DNA of 64,000 bases from JAUSIF01 sp963711595 (GCA_963711595.1 CAVQER010000011.1:162762-226761), one strand, 5' to 3'; counted from the first letter of the stretch, positions 35,489 through 45,242 are shown. The notes: a model not told the origin generated them from the letters alone. Made by a program: numbers and translations.

Positions 35489-35809
35489 CTACTTCGCGTC
35501 CGATATCAGACAGAACTGATTTTGCGCGGCACACTTTCCGCGCGCCTCGGCGCGGTCCTTGCCTGTCTCCGTGCAGGTGCGATGGTTGACCGGGAAGAGA
35601 ATGGGGCAACCCACATTGAACTTGTAACCCACGAGATCCTTCCACGCCCGCTTCACCCGTTGCGTGACGGTGTCGGATTTTTGCTGAACCAGCACTATTG
35701 CTGAAGTGTCTTCCGCCCCCACCGATTTCGGCGCCAGAGGCGTGGCGCTTGCGATGCCGATCATACCGGCAAGAAGGAGAACGCCACCAAGAAGCGAGTA
35801 AAGGCGCAT
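35489..35809 (-). CDS. Small secreted cysteine-containing protein
   Basis: 106 residues from ATG 35809 with a signal peptide (YSLLGGVLLLAGMIGIASA). The mature part has four cysteines (VGCPILFP, RTCTETG, GKCAAQ, QFCLIS), so two disulfides are likely. I recall similar small periplasmic proteins in rhizobia but no function. Monocistronic, with its own terminator. Confidence 0.7.
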   Translation of the reverse strand: MRLYSLLGGVLLLAGMIGIASATPLAPKSVGAEDTSAIVLVQQKSDTVTQRVKRAWKDLVGYKFNVGCPILFPVNHRTCTETGKDRAEARGKCAAQNQFCLISDAK

Positions 35810-35943
35810 GTTCGTAGTCTCCACAGTGTGCGCCCCCGCACACCGCGACGCGCGATGTTCAAGCGAGCGCACAACTGCAAGGGCCGGGAAAGGTTCCGCG
35901 GAGTGCCGAAATTCACTCCGCCGCAGGTGTCGCGACGTCGATC

Positions 35944-37224
35944 TCAGTAGATCTCGGGTATCGGTCGCCGGTCCCTCGATCCCTTTCCGATGGTTACCAG
36001 GCGCTGAAGCAGCCCCAATTCACGCGCGGGCGTTTTCGCCGTCTCGAGATGGCGGATCACAATGCGCGATTGCTCCGCGTAGATGTGGAAACAGTCGAGG
36101 TGAAACCAAGGATAGTACACCGCCGGCATGTAGCCGAAGCGGACGGAAACGCGATTCAGGATCTTCAGCCAGGTGCCGGTATTGATGATCACGCGGCCGG
36201 CCTCCTCCACTAGGAAGGCGTCGTGCGTATGCCCAAACAAATAGACGGCTGCGTCCGGATTCTCGGCAAAGACTTCACGGGCGCGGCGCAGGTACGGCTC
36301 GTTCGTCTGATCGTCGAGAGCAGAAATTTCGCTCCAGGTGACCTGGAAGCGCCGGAGCGTTTTGCGGATGTCGCGATAGACGATGAACCCGGGCACTGAA
36401 ACGACCAACATGAAGAACAGGATCAACATGTTGATGGTGATCAAGACGTACAGGATGTTACCGACAAAGCCGAGCGAGCGGATCACGGGATTGGCGAGGA
36501 GAAAATTAAAGTCGATGATTCCGGCTCTGCGCAGAAGCTCGCCAACGAGCCCCAGTGCGGTCACGGCAAGCAACAAGAGAAAGATCGTGAAAACAGTGCG
36601 GATGGCCCACCCCATCTCCCGATAGAAATAGTTCGACAGGATCCAGTCCGGAATGTTGTGGGTGCCGACGGAACGAATGTCCTTCAGCCAGTTTCCCCGT
36701 CCATAGTCCGAGAAGCGGCTCGCACCGCTGACCACCGTGCGCGTGATGAAATAGCCCACCGGCATCGCGAACGGATTGCCATACTCGGGCGATGCGTTGA
36801 ACGAGTCTGTTTGCTGGCCGTGCTCGATCCAGATCGTCCGGCCGAGCAGCTCGCGTTTCACGCTGATCGAAGTATCGAGATCTAGATTGTATTCGGCGAG
36901 CTTCATTTTGAACGCCGGGTCGCACGCGAGGTCGTAGTCGTGATTGCCGACCATGACCGTGATCTTGATCTTCTTTCCGGTCTCGCGGAGTTGGTCGAAG
37001 ATCGCCCTGTGATCCGCGACGATCACATCGAACTTGGCGACCCCTTCGACGGTCGTCAGCTCCCAGAAACCGAACGTGTCGCCGGCAATGACCAGTTCGA
37101 TATCGCCGCCCTTCGCGGCAAGGTCGCGAAGGAAGGCGACAAACTCGTCCGTGTAGTCGCATTGCTGGAGTGCGCCGTCACCGCCGAAATGCAGGTCGCT
37201 TACGACGTAGAACTCTTTTGCCAA
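35944..37224 (-). CDS. Metallophosphoesterase with two membrane helices inside the domain
   Basis: 426 residues. Calcineurin-like motifs are complete: SDLHFGG (D10, H12), AGDTFGF (D49), GNHDYD (N94, H95), EHGQQTD (H135) and FGHTHDAF (H332, H334). Between H135 and H332 there are two strongly hydrophobic helices, about 207-228 and 256-283, so the domain must be assembled around a membrane hairpin. The catalytic part is presumably cytosolic. Similar to UDP-2,3-diacylglucosamine hydrolase-like or cyclic-nucleotide phosphoesterases, but the substrate is not identifiable. It is downstream of the PQQ dehydrogenase gene with 39 nt between them on the same strand. Confidence 0.85.
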   Translation of the reverse strand: MAKEFYVVSDLHFGGDGALQQCDYTDEFVAFLRDLAAKGGDIELVIAGDTFGFWELTTVEGVAKFDVIVADHRAIFDQLRETGKKIKITVMVGNHDYDLACDPAFKMKLAEYNLDLDTSISVKRELLGRTIWIEHGQQTDSFNASPEYGNPFAMPVGYFITRTVVSGASRFSDYGRGNWLKDIRSVGTHNIPDWILSNYFYREMGWAIRTVFTIFLLLLAVTALGLVGELLRRAGIIDFNFLLANPVIRSLGFVGNILYVLITINMLILFFMLVVSVPGFIVYRDIRKTLRRFQVTWSEISALDDQTNEPYLRRAREVFAENPDAAVYLFGHTHDAFLVEEAGRVIINTGTWLKILNRVSVRFGYMPAVYYPWFHLDCFHIYAEQSRIVIRHLETAKTPARELGLLQRLVTIGKGSRDRRPIPEIY

Positions 37225-37263
37225 ACGGGTCTCCTTCGCGAAGCGGCGGCAGGAGCAGATGCG

Positions 37264-39543
37264 TCAGTTGGGCAATGCGAACGCGACGATCTCGTCGCTC
37301 ACGCGCGGCGTGAGGATGGAATTTCCGCCGGCGGCAAATACGACGTATTGCCTGCCCTTGTATTCATAGACGGCCGGCAGCGCGACAGCGGGAGCCGATA
37401 CGAGCGACTGCCACAGCACGTCGCCGGTGCGAAGATCGAGCGCGCGGACGCGCGAATCCATCGATGCTCCGATGAAGACGAGACCGCTCGCGGTGATCAC
37501 GGGACCGCCGATCGTGATCGAGCCCCACGACTCCGGCATGTAGAAGCCCCACTTCTGTACCTGGCCGAAGGGCTTGTTCCAGAGCTGCGCCCCGGTCTTC
37601 AGATCGTAGGCAGCAACCGTGCCGTAGGGCGGATTCCAGCAGGGCATGCCGATCGGATTGAGAAAGGTCGTGAGCTGGATTCCGTACGGACTTCCGGCCA
37701 TCGGGAAATAGCCGCCGGTTTCGGAGGCGCCGGGTTGCGCGGTTTCCTTATCGTAGTCCTCGCGCTTGAGGAGGCGATAAATCTGCACCGCACTCGAGCT
37801 GTTGACGACGAAGATTTCCTTGTTCGGATCCACGGCCCCGCCGCCCCACTCGGTGCCGCCGATCGTGCCCGGATAAACGAGCGAACCCTCGAGCGACCCG
37901 GGCGTGAACCGGCCCTCGTATTTCAGTTCCCTTGCCTTGCGTGAGCAGTAGCCGAAGCTCGCGATGTCGGCGAGCCAGTAGACCCCGGGCCAGGTGTCGG
38001 GAATGACCGCCTTCGGGTTTGCCACGTAAGGCTGTGTCGGCGACGCGACTTCTCCCGGCACCGTCGACTTCGGCACCGGACGCTCCTCGATCGGATAGAC
38101 CGGTTCGCCCGTCTCGCGATTCAATACGTAGAGGAATCCCTGCTTTGACGTCTGCACAAGCGCCGGGATCTTCTTGCCGTCCCTGGTAATGTCGACAAGC
38201 GTCGGCGCTGAGTTCGTATCGAAATCCCAGATGTCGTGGTGCACGAGCTGGCGGCTCCAGACGACTTCGCCGGTCGCGACGCGCAGCGCGGTGACGGACG
38301 TGCCGAGGGGAATGGGATCGAGCCGGTTTCCGCCGAAGAAATTCGGGCTGGGCGAGCTGACCGGGATGTAGAGAATGTCGCGCTCGGAATCGACGGCCAT
38401 GCTCGCCCAGACGTTGGCCGTGCCGGTCTTTGCCGCGATCTCTTTCGGGATCGAGTGAAACGTCCAGCGCAAGGCGCCCGTGCGCGCATCGAGCGCGAAG
38501 ATCGTGCCCGGAGGCGCCTCGGCGTCAGCCCAGTCCTTACCGGCCCAGCCGACGAAGACAAAATCCTTGTAGACGGTCGGCGGCTGCAACAGCGACAGCG
38601 GCCACTTCGCGTTTTCCTTATTCCATTGGTTGACGTCGACGACGCCATCTTTGCCGAAGTCGGCGCAGGCCTTGCCGGTGTCGGCATCGACCGAATGCAG
38701 CTTCGCATCCATCGTGCCGATGTAGACGCGCTTCTGGCACGGCTGGCCGGCGGCGATCGTATCGGCCTGCCAGTAGGCGACGCCGCGATTCTTCAGGTCG
38801 GGTTGCGTAAGCGCCTCGAGGACCGCCTTCGAATCGTAGACCCACTTCGTCTTGCCGGTGTCGGGCTCAATCGCGAAGATTCTGTAGAATGGTGTTCCCA
38901 GATACAGCGTGTCGTTGATGAACAAAGGTGTCGCCGACCAGACCGTCGGCGGCGTGCCCTTCGCGCCCGGCCGGATCGCGCGCGTGTGCAAGCCGAGCTG
39001 CGGCGGTGGACCGTCGCCCGCATACTTGTCGCCCGTATGCACGCGCCAGACGGCGACGAGATTTTTCACGTTCTCCGGCGTGATCTGCGTCAACGGAGAA
39101 AATTTCTGCGCGCGGAGATCGCCGTTGAAGTGGCCCCAGGTCTTGTCCTGGGCAAACGCTTCCCCTGCAGCGCCGGCTACGAACGCAATCGCGATGGATG
39201 CAACCGCCGCCGGTCGAAATAACCGCAACAGCCAGCCGACCGCGCAGACCGCCATTAATATCTGCAGCGCCCGGCTATCCAGCAGATAGCCCGCAAACGC
39301 AGTACCGGCGATGCCGATCAGCGTGCCGATCACCAAGAACGAGCGGAATCCGGTCCCGCGGTTCCGGCCGAACAAAAGCATCAGACTGGCCGCGAACAAG
39401 ACGAGCGTCGAAACGATCACGAGGATCGCGCCCGGCGTGCCGGCAATGCCACTCAGCGGATCGTAATAGTTGAAGATCGATACTGCCGTCCCGATGATCG
39501 CCGCCAAGGCGATAATCATCGTGCCGTAGCTCCCGTGTGCCAC
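37264..39543 (-). CDS. Membrane-bound PQQ-dependent dehydrogenase (glucose dehydrogenase type)
   Basis: 759 residues. The N-terminus has about four to five membrane helices (MIIALAAIIGTAVSIF; AILVIVSTLVLFAASLMLLFG; FLVIGTLIGIAGTAFAGYLL; then two more), the quinone-binding anchor of mGDH-like enzymes. From residue 135 an eight-bladed propeller begins (TWGHFNGDLRAQKFSPLTQI), with VHHDIWDFDTNSAPTLVDI carrying the catalytic-region aspartate and repeated W-motifs (GALRWTF, GDVLWQS). It oxidises a sugar or alcohol in the periplasm and feeds electrons to ubiquinone. No pqq biosynthesis gene is present in this window. Confidence 0.9.
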   Translation of the reverse strand: MAHGSYGTMIIALAAIIGTAVSIFNYYDPLSGIAGTPGAILVIVSTLVLFAASLMLLFGRNRGTGFRSFLVIGTLIGIAGTAFAGYLLDSRALQILMAVCAVGWLLRLFRPAAVASIAIAFVAGAAGEAFAQDKTWGHFNGDLRAQKFSPLTQITPENVKNLVAVWRVHTGDKYAGDGPPPQLGLHTRAIRPGAKGTPPTVWSATPLFINDTLYLGTPFYRIFAIEPDTGKTKWVYDSKAVLEALTQPDLKNRGVAYWQADTIAAGQPCQKRVYIGTMDAKLHSVDADTGKACADFGKDGVVDVNQWNKENAKWPLSLLQPPTVYKDFVFVGWAGKDWADAEAPPGTIFALDARTGALRWTFHSIPKEIAAKTGTANVWASMAVDSERDILYIPVSSPSPNFFGGNRLDPIPLGTSVTALRVATGEVVWSRQLVHHDIWDFDTNSAPTLVDITRDGKKIPALVQTSKQGFLYVLNRETGEPVYPIEERPVPKSTVPGEVASPTQPYVANPKAVIPDTWPGVYWLADIASFGYCSRKARELKYEGRFTPGSLEGSLVYPGTIGGTEWGGGAVDPNKEIFVVNSSSAVQIYRLLKREDYDKETAQPGASETGGYFPMAGSPYGIQLTTFLNPIGMPCWNPPYGTVAAYDLKTGAQLWNKPFGQVQKWGFYMPESWGSITIGGPVITASGLVFIGASMDSRVRALDLRTGDVLWQSLVSAPAVALPAVYEYKGRQYVVFAAGGNSILTPRVSDEIVAFALPN

Positions 39544-39691
39544 TCCGCCCCCTTTTTAGCGCCCACTGCGCGCGCACAAACTATAGCGTGGGCGCCCGAG
39601 CGGCGATCAAGCCGGCGGCGATCAATTGCAGGTGTCATCGTCAAGAAAGCGTGCACCGTCCCGCGATCTTTGCTGACAAGATGCTGTGAAT

Positions 39692-40738
39692 TTACTCCGC
39701 CGCCGCGCGGGCCTTGTCGAATGCCGGGATGATTTCCCGCTGAAACAGATCGACGGATTTCATGGACTCCTCGAGCGTCGTATTGCCGAAGGCAAGCCAG
39801 GAGCAGAGATAATTGATGCCGGTCGCCTTCTCTTCGGCCTCTACGTAGTCCCGCACGGCCTGCGGTGACCCTGCCATGCCGTTTCCCCGCTCCTGCAGCT
39901 CGTCGAATGTCGGCGGGTAGAGCCCGGCGATCATGGGGAAGAGCTTGTCGATGTCCTGGTTGTGCTTGCGCCAGGCCCAGGTGAAGTTGTCGCGCCAGAC
40001 CTTGTAGGCGCGGTTCGCGATCTTGCGCGCCTCCGCATCGGTGTCGGCGACGACGACGTGGCGCGTGACGCCCATCATCGGCAACACATCCATGTTCTTT
40101 CCGGCCTTCTGCCGCTCGGTGCGATAGCGGTCGGTGATCGCGCGGATGTTCTGCCGGTGTCCGAGGGTCACGATGTTGATGTCGTTCTGCGCGGGCCAGG
40201 CCGCGCTGTCCGGAAACGCCGTCGCATACCAGAGCGGCGGATGCGGCTTCTGCAAGGGTCGCAGGATCATCGGGACGTGGTGGTGCTTGTAATACTTGCC
40301 GTCGAAGTTCAGCTCGTCCGATGCGAGGCCCTGCAGCACGAGCTGAAATCCCTCGTGATACATCTCGGCGGTCTTCTCGAAATCGATGCCATAGAATTCC
40401 GCCTCGAAGTGCGAGACGCCGCGGCCAAGCCCAAGCTGAAAACGTCCGCCGCCCAGATGATCGAGCATGCAGATCTCTTCGATCAGCCGTAGCGGGTTGT
40501 AGAACGGCAGAACGAACACGAGCGGCCCGAAACGGATATTGCGCGTTCGCGCAGCGACCGCCGCAAGAAAGATGCCGGGGGAAGACGCGCAGCCGAGCGG
40601 CGTCGAATGGTGCTCGGCAATCTGATACCCCCAAAAGCCAGCGCGGTCGTAGGCCTCCACCAGCTTCAATCTGTCCGCAAACTGCCGATCGAGCGAACCG
40701 CCGCCGTGATCCATGTGATCGAAGACACCAAATTTCAT
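39692..40738 (-). CDS. Luciferase-like flavin monooxygenase
   Basis: About 348 residues from the ATG at 40738, giving the family start MKFGVFDHMDHGG. TIM-barrel flavoprotein of the bacterial luciferase superfamily: YQIAEHHSTPLGCASSPGIF, PLVFVLPFYNPLRLIEEICM and the LGLGRGVSHFEAEFYGID segment are diagnostic. Needs FMN or F420 and a reductase partner, which is not adjacent. The 48-residue upstream extension in the same frame has no family similarity. It is followed by nothing on this strand until the dehydrogenase. Confidence 0.88.
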   Translation of the reverse strand: MKFGVFDHMDHGGGSLDRQFADRLKLVEAYDRAGFWGYQIAEHHSTPLGCASSPGIFLAAVAARTRNIRFGPLVFVLPFYNPLRLIEEICMLDHLGGGRFQLGLGRGVSHFEAEFYGIDFEKTAEMYHEGFQLVLQGLASDELNFDGKYYKHHHVPMILRPLQKPHPPLWYATAFPDSAAWPAQNDINIVTLGHRQNIRAITDRYRTERQKAGKNMDVLPMMGVTRHVVVADTDAEARKIANRAYKVWRDNFTWAWRKHNQDIDKLFPMIAGLYPPTFDELQERGNGMAGSPQAVRDYVEAEEKATGINYLCSWLAFGNTTLEESMKSVDLFQREIIPAFDKARAAAE

Positions 40739-40881
40739 GTGGGTTCCCCCCGCGGCACCGGACGAGCGATTGTTTCTTGTTCGTCGATCATGCAGCTTCG
40801 ACGGGACGTTGAGCAAGCACGCTACGCACGAGTCTCGGGGCGGCGCGCCGTCACGCACTGTGAGACACGCGGCGAAAACCA

Positions 40882-41124
40882 ATGGCGGAGAAAAGAAAAA
40901 TCCCGCGTCAGCGCACGCTCAAGGGCGCCGTTATTGCTTTCAATAACCGCTTCTCGACGATGGATTGCGTCGTGCGAAATCTCACGCCCATTGGCGCGAT
41001 GCTGAAGGTCGGAAGCACGGTCGGCATTCCCGATCGCTTCGAGCTCAAGCTCGAGCACGAGGAATTCCGTTGGTGCCGCATCAAGTGGCGGCGCGAGAAT
41101 ACGGTCGGAATCGTGTTCGAGTAG
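40882..41124 (+). CDS. Stand-alone PilZ domain protein
   Basis: 80 residues. KRKIPRQRTLKGAVI carries the arginine loop; the second motif is NLTPIGAMLKV, where the usual Ser of D/NxSxxG is Thr, so c-di-GMP affinity may be altered. It resembles the PilZ protein at 27047 (TLKxxxIxFNxRFSTMDCVVRN). Fourth PilZ protein of the window. Divergent from the monooxygenase gene. Confidence 0.75.
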   Translation: MAEKRKIPRQRTLKGAVIAFNNRFSTMDCVVRNLTPIGAMLKVGSTVGIPDRFELKLEHEEFRWCRIKWRRENTVGIVFE

Positions 41125-41133
41125 CGACCAACC

Positions 41134-41880
41134 CTACTTGAGCACGCCGGGCATGAACGCGCTGACGGCGCCGCGCGTCTCCGCGTGATCGAGAATCTCG
41201 TGGGTGCCGCCCTTGATCAGGATTGAACGGGAGCCCGCGCGGTTCGCGAGCGCCGAACCGCAATCACCCGAAATTCCGATCTTCTGGTAATAGTCATCCG
41301 CCGTGCCGAGCACGGCGAGCGCCGGTCCAGATCCCTTCATGCCGTTCTGCGCGGCGGCGCGCGGGTTGTTGCAGGTCCATGCCACGATCACGCGCGCCTT
41401 GAACTCGTCCCCGGGATACGTCGCCGCCGTCTGCGCTCCATTGGAGTAGCCGGCAAGCACGAGCTTCGCGGGATCGGCCCAGGACGCAGCCTTGAGCTGG
41501 GCCGCCGCGTAGGCGACGTGGCCCTGCCGGTCGCTGACCTGTTTCATCATGTAGGCCGCATCGGGCTTGCAAGCCGCCCCGGCCGCGACACTGTTCGGCG
41601 CGACGATGATCGCGCCAAAGCCCATGAACGTGCGCGGACTGCGCGGGCCGCCGCACCCGTGCATGAACAGGACCACCGGGTGCTTGCCCGGTTTGATCAA
41701 GCCATCGCACTTTCCACCGATCTCGCTTTCGCAATCCGCGTTGTTGCTCGCGAGCGCGGCGGGCACGTAGACCTTGCCGGCCTTCCACGCCGCGGCAGCC
41801 TGTGCATTCGCCGGATCGTTTACTGCAAGCAAGAACAGCGCGGCGGCGAGCGCCGCGCTCCAGGTCAGATACTTTGCCAC
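41134..41880 (-). CDS. Secreted alpha/beta hydrolase (dienelactone hydrolase-like)
   Basis: 248 residues with a signal peptide (LTWSAALAAALFLLAVNDPANA). The oxyanion segment is VVLFMHGCGGPRSPRTFMGF, the nucleophile elbow LVLAGYSNGAQTAA (Ser), with an Asp in LGTADDYYQ and His in KGGTHEILDH. Cysteines (DCESEIGGKCDG and others) suggest disulfides in the periplasm. Substrate unknown. It lies 24 nt below the acyl-CoA ligase gene on the same strand, so they probably share a transcript. Confidence 0.83.
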   Translation of the reverse strand: MAKYLTWSAALAAALFLLAVNDPANAQAAAAWKAGKVYVPAALASNNADCESEIGGKCDGLIKPGKHPVVLFMHGCGGPRSPRTFMGFGAIIVAPNSVAAGAACKPDAAYMMKQVSDRQGHVAYAAAQLKAASWADPAKLVLAGYSNGAQTAATYPGDEFKARVIVAWTCNNPRAAAQNGMKGSGPALAVLGTADDYYQKIGISGDCGSALANRAGSRSILIKGGTHEILDHAETRGAVSAFMPGVLK

Positions 41881-41904
41881 GTTTCGCCCCCCGTGAGATC
41901 CCAG

Positions 41905-43599
41905 CTAGGCCGCGGTCTTTTGCTGTTCCGCCGGCGCGTCGCGTAGTGCGCGCCGCAAGATCTTGCCGACATTCGTCTTCGGCAGATCGGCGCGGAATTC
42001 GATATGCTTCGGTCGCTTGTAGTTTGTCAGATGCTCGGACACGAACTTGCGGATGTCCTGCTCCGTGAGATTGGGATCCTTCTTTACGACGAACAGCTTC
42101 ACCGCTTCCCCCGCGTCCTTGTCGGGCACACCGATGACTGCACACTCGAGCACGCCTGGATGCATCGCGACCACGTCCTCGACCTCGTTCGGGTAGACGT
42201 TGAAGCCGGAGACGAGGATCATGTCCTTCTTCCGATCCACGATCTTGGTCTGGCCGCTTTCGTCCATGATGCCGATGTCGCCGGTGCGGAAAAAACCATC
42301 GGCGGTCGTGACCTTCGCGGTTTCCTCAGGGCGTTGCCAATAGCCGGCCATCACCTGGGGGCCGCGTGCGCAAATCTCGCCCGGGGTGCCAAGCGGCAGC
42401 TCGTTGCCGGCGTCGTCACGGATGGAGATTTCCGTCGATGGCAGCGGCAGACCGATCGTCCCCGTGAATTCGGTCATCTCAGGGCTGACCACGGTGAGCG
42501 AAGGCGACGTCTCGGAAAGTCCGTAGCCTTCGGAGAGTGGAATCTTTGTCTTCTGGAACCAGCGGTCGGCAACTGCTCTCTGCACCGCCATGCCGCCACC
42601 GATCGCCACCTTCAGCATGCTGAAATCGATCTTGTCGAAATCGGGATGCTGCATCATCGCGTTGAACAACGTGTTCACCGCCGGCAGGAAATTCACCTTG
42701 TGCTTGCGCAACTCGGCGATGAAAGCAGGAATGTCGCGCGGGTTGGCAATGAGAAGCAGCGCACCACCGGTGCGCATGGCGAGGAAGAAGCACGCGGTCA
42801 GCGCGAAGATGTGATAGAGCGGCAGTGCAGTGACGATGAGGAGCCGATCCACGTGGGGCGGCTTATGCAATGACGGTTCGAGCCACACGTCGTTCTGCAG
42901 CACATTGGCGATGATATTGCGCTGTAGCAGCGTGGCACCCTTGGAGACACCGGTGGTGCCGCCGGTGTACTGCAGAAATGCAACGTCATTCGACGTCAGC
43001 TTCGGCCGTTTGTAGTGAAGCCGCTTGCCGATTCCGACTGCATCGGCAAACCATGTCGCGCCCGGAATGGAGTACGCCGGGACCATTTTTTTCACCCGGC
43101 GCACGACAAAGTTGACGATCGTGCCCTTGAAGCCCAGCAGCTCGCCAATGCTTGCCAGTACGACATGCTTGACGTTGGTGTTTGCGATCACCTTCTGCAG
43201 CGTGGCGGCAAAATTTTCCAGGATGACGATCGCCTCGGCGCCGGAATCCTTGAGCTGGTGCTCGAGTTCGCGCGGCGTGTAGAGCGGATTGACATTGACC
43301 ACCGTATAGCCGGCCCGCAGGACCGCAGCGATGGAGACGGGATTCTGCAAAACGTTCGGCATCATGACGGCGACACGAGCACCGTGCTTCAGACCCTTCG
43401 ACTGGAGGAAGGCCGCGAATGCGCGCGACATCTCTTCGGCTTCGCGGAACGTGACGGTCTTGCCCATGAAAATGTAAGCGGGGAAGTCCGCGTAGTCCTG
43501 GAAACTCTCCTCCATCAAATCGACGAGCGACTCATAAGTCGTCGGGTCGATTTCGTGGGGCACGCCCCTGGGATAGTGCTTCAACCAGATGCGTTCCAT
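41905..43599 (-). CDS. fadD: Long-chain fatty acid-CoA ligase
   Basis: 564 residues. ATP-dependent activation of fatty acids to acyl-CoA through an acyl-adenylate. The AMP-binding P-loop is FLQYTGGTTGVSKGATLL around residue 210; SEGYGLSETSPSLTV and the hinge FFRTGDIGIMDESGQTKIVD with DRKKDMILVSGFNVYPNEVE follow, and the catalytic lysine is near TNVGKILRRALRD. Length and motifs fit FadD rather than short-chain ligases. The first gene of a probable two-gene unit with the secreted hydrolase. Confidence 0.92.
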   Translation of the reverse strand: MERIWLKHYPRGVPHEIDPTTYESLVDLMEESFQDYADFPAYIFMGKTVTFREAEEMSRAFAAFLQSKGLKHGARVAVMMPNVLQNPVSIAAVLRAGYTVVNVNPLYTPRELEHQLKDSGAEAIVILENFAATLQKVIANTNVKHVVLASIGELLGFKGTIVNFVVRRVKKMVPAYSIPGATWFADAVGIGKRLHYKRPKLTSNDVAFLQYTGGTTGVSKGATLLQRNIIANVLQNDVWLEPSLHKPPHVDRLLIVTALPLYHIFALTACFFLAMRTGGALLLIANPRDIPAFIAELRKHKVNFLPAVNTLFNAMMQHPDFDKIDFSMLKVAIGGGMAVQRAVADRWFQKTKIPLSEGYGLSETSPSLTVVSPEMTEFTGTIGLPLPSTEISIRDDAGNELPLGTPGEICARGPQVMAGYWQRPEETAKVTTADGFFRTGDIGIMDESGQTKIVDRKKDMILVSGFNVYPNEVEDVVAMHPGVLECAVIGVPDKDAGEAVKLFVVKKDPNLTEQDIRKFVSEHLTNYKRPKHIEFRADLPKTNVGKILRRALRDAPAEQQKTAA

Positions 43600-43750
43600 T
43601 TGGCGTCCTCCCGAAACTTGTTTGTTGGGTGAAGATTAGTGGGTCCCCGGGCCGTTGCAACTTGGCGGCGGCGCCCATGCCCATGCTGCGCCGCGACAGG
43701 CCCGACCAAGAAACAGCCGCAGATCGCAGGGCGCTTCGGAATGGAGACTA

Positions 43751-45130
43751 TCAGCCGGTCCCGCTCGACAGGTCGGAGAACTTCTTGATGCCGACCTGGT
43801 CGGAAGAGGCCCGGAACAACAATTCCAGGGCCTTCTCGAATTCGATCGTGCGGTCGCGCAGGCTCGCCGAGAACTCGAGCACGGTGGCGGCGGCACTCTG
43901 CGACTTGCAGACGGTTTCCTCGACTACCTTCAAGGCGTCCGAAACCGTCGTTGCGTTGGTCGCCGTCCTGCCGGCACTTTGCGCGATGCTCCCGGTAGCC
44001 GTCGACTGCTCGTCCACCGCGGCGGCGACCGCTTCGGCGATCGCGGCGATCTCCGATACGGATCGTCCGGTTCCGGCAATCTCGCTGACCGAATTGCGCG
44101 TAGCGTCCTTGATCACGGCGATTTGCTGGGCGATTTCCTGGGTCGCTCGAGAGGTCTGGGTCGCGAGCGTCTTCACCTCGGATGCCACCACTGCGAAGCC
44201 GCGCCCCGCCTCCCCGGCCCGCGCCGCCTCGATCGTTGCGTTCAGCGCGAGCAAGTTGGTCTGCGCCGCGATCTGCGAGATGAGGTCGGCCACAGAGCCG
44301 ATCTTCTCGACCACATCGGACAGAGAGCGGATGCTCCCGTTCGCGTGCCCGGCCGAGGCTGACGCCGCGTGCGAGGCGCGTACGCCGATCTCGGCGCGCC
44401 TGTGAATCTCCGCAATCGAGGCATCGAGCTGGCTGGTTGCCGTTGCCATCTCGCTCGCGAGCACCATGTTCTCTTCGGCCGCGTCGGTTGCCTTCATGGT
44501 TTCGACGGTCGCGCGATCGGCGAGTGCCGTAAGCTCGCGCGATGACTCGCCCAGCGCAGGCACGGCCGTCGCCACCGTGCCGCGTAGATCCTGGATCGCG
44601 CTGCCGAAATCCTGGATCGCCTGACTCAGGGTATCGCCGCGTTGCTTCGCCTCACGGAATTCCGCGTGATAGTGGAGCGAGACCGCGGTCGCGACGTCGA
44701 GCGTGAGCACGCGCGTGGTGACGTCCAATAGCCGCATGGCACGTTCGCGTCCCAAGAACCGTTGCGAACGGAGGATCCGGTTGAACTCCGAAAGGATCGT
44801 TATCGTCACGCCGCCCCGACTGCGCATGTCGTGGCCAAGGTTGATCTCGGCCGCGACGCGTTCCTTGCAATCCAGAATCCACTGCTCGTCGAACGGATTG
44901 CGGAACAGGCGCTCGGTGTATTTCAGCGCAAGCGCCTTGTAGCCGCCGCCCCGCTTGCGCAGCATGTCGACGTAGAATGGGGCGTGCGTCTCCACGAGCG
45001 CGAAATGCGTCTCCATGATCGCGTCGAGCTGAGGCCCCAGGATTCTCCACGCCTCGCCGCGCAACGCGAGCGCCTCGGCGTCGATGCCGTAGAGGCCGAG
45101 ACCAACTTGATAGGCCGGAGGGATCGACAT
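43751..45130 (-). CDS. Soluble chemotaxis receptor with globin-like N-terminal domain
   Basis: About 459 residues without transmembrane helices. The first 170 residues are all-helical (ILGPQLDAIMETHFALVETH, YKALALKYTERLFRNPFDEQW) and resemble the sensor-globin (protoglobin/HemAT) domain of globin-coupled receptors; the position of the proximal haem histidine is not clear (INLGHDMRSRGG), so haem binding is uncertain. The signalling domain follows with the hairpin tip ISQIAAQTNLLALNATIEAA and RAGEAGRGFAVVASEV. It would talk to CheW/CheA; no che gene lies nearby. A GTG at 45160 is an alternative start. Confidence 0.8.
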   Translation of the reverse strand: MSIPPAYQVGLGLYGIDAEALALRGEAWRILGPQLDAIMETHFALVETHAPFYVDMLRKRGGGYKALALKYTERLFRNPFDEQWILDCKERVAAEINLGHDMRSRGGVTITILSEFNRILRSQRFLGRERAMRLLDVTTRVLTLDVATAVSLHYHAEFREAKQRGDTLSQAIQDFGSAIQDLRGTVATAVPALGESSRELTALADRATVETMKATDAAEENMVLASEMATATSQLDASIAEIHRRAEIGVRASHAASASAGHANGSIRSLSDVVEKIGSVADLISQIAAQTNLLALNATIEAARAGEAGRGFAVVASEVKTLATQTSRATQEIAQQIAVIKDATRNSVSEIAGTGRSVSEIAAIAEAVAAAVDEQSTATGSIAQSAGRTATNATTVSDALKVVEETVCKSQSAAATVLEFSASLRDRTIEFEKALELLFRASSDQVGIKKFSDLSSGTG

Positions 45131-45242
45131 GGCGCCCGACGGTGAGAACAGCCCTCCCACCTTTAGTCGGCGGCCTTTGACGATTGGTTAACCGATCGTT
45201 GCCGCGAGCAGAATGGGCGCGTCGAGCGCGGGAACTGCGATC

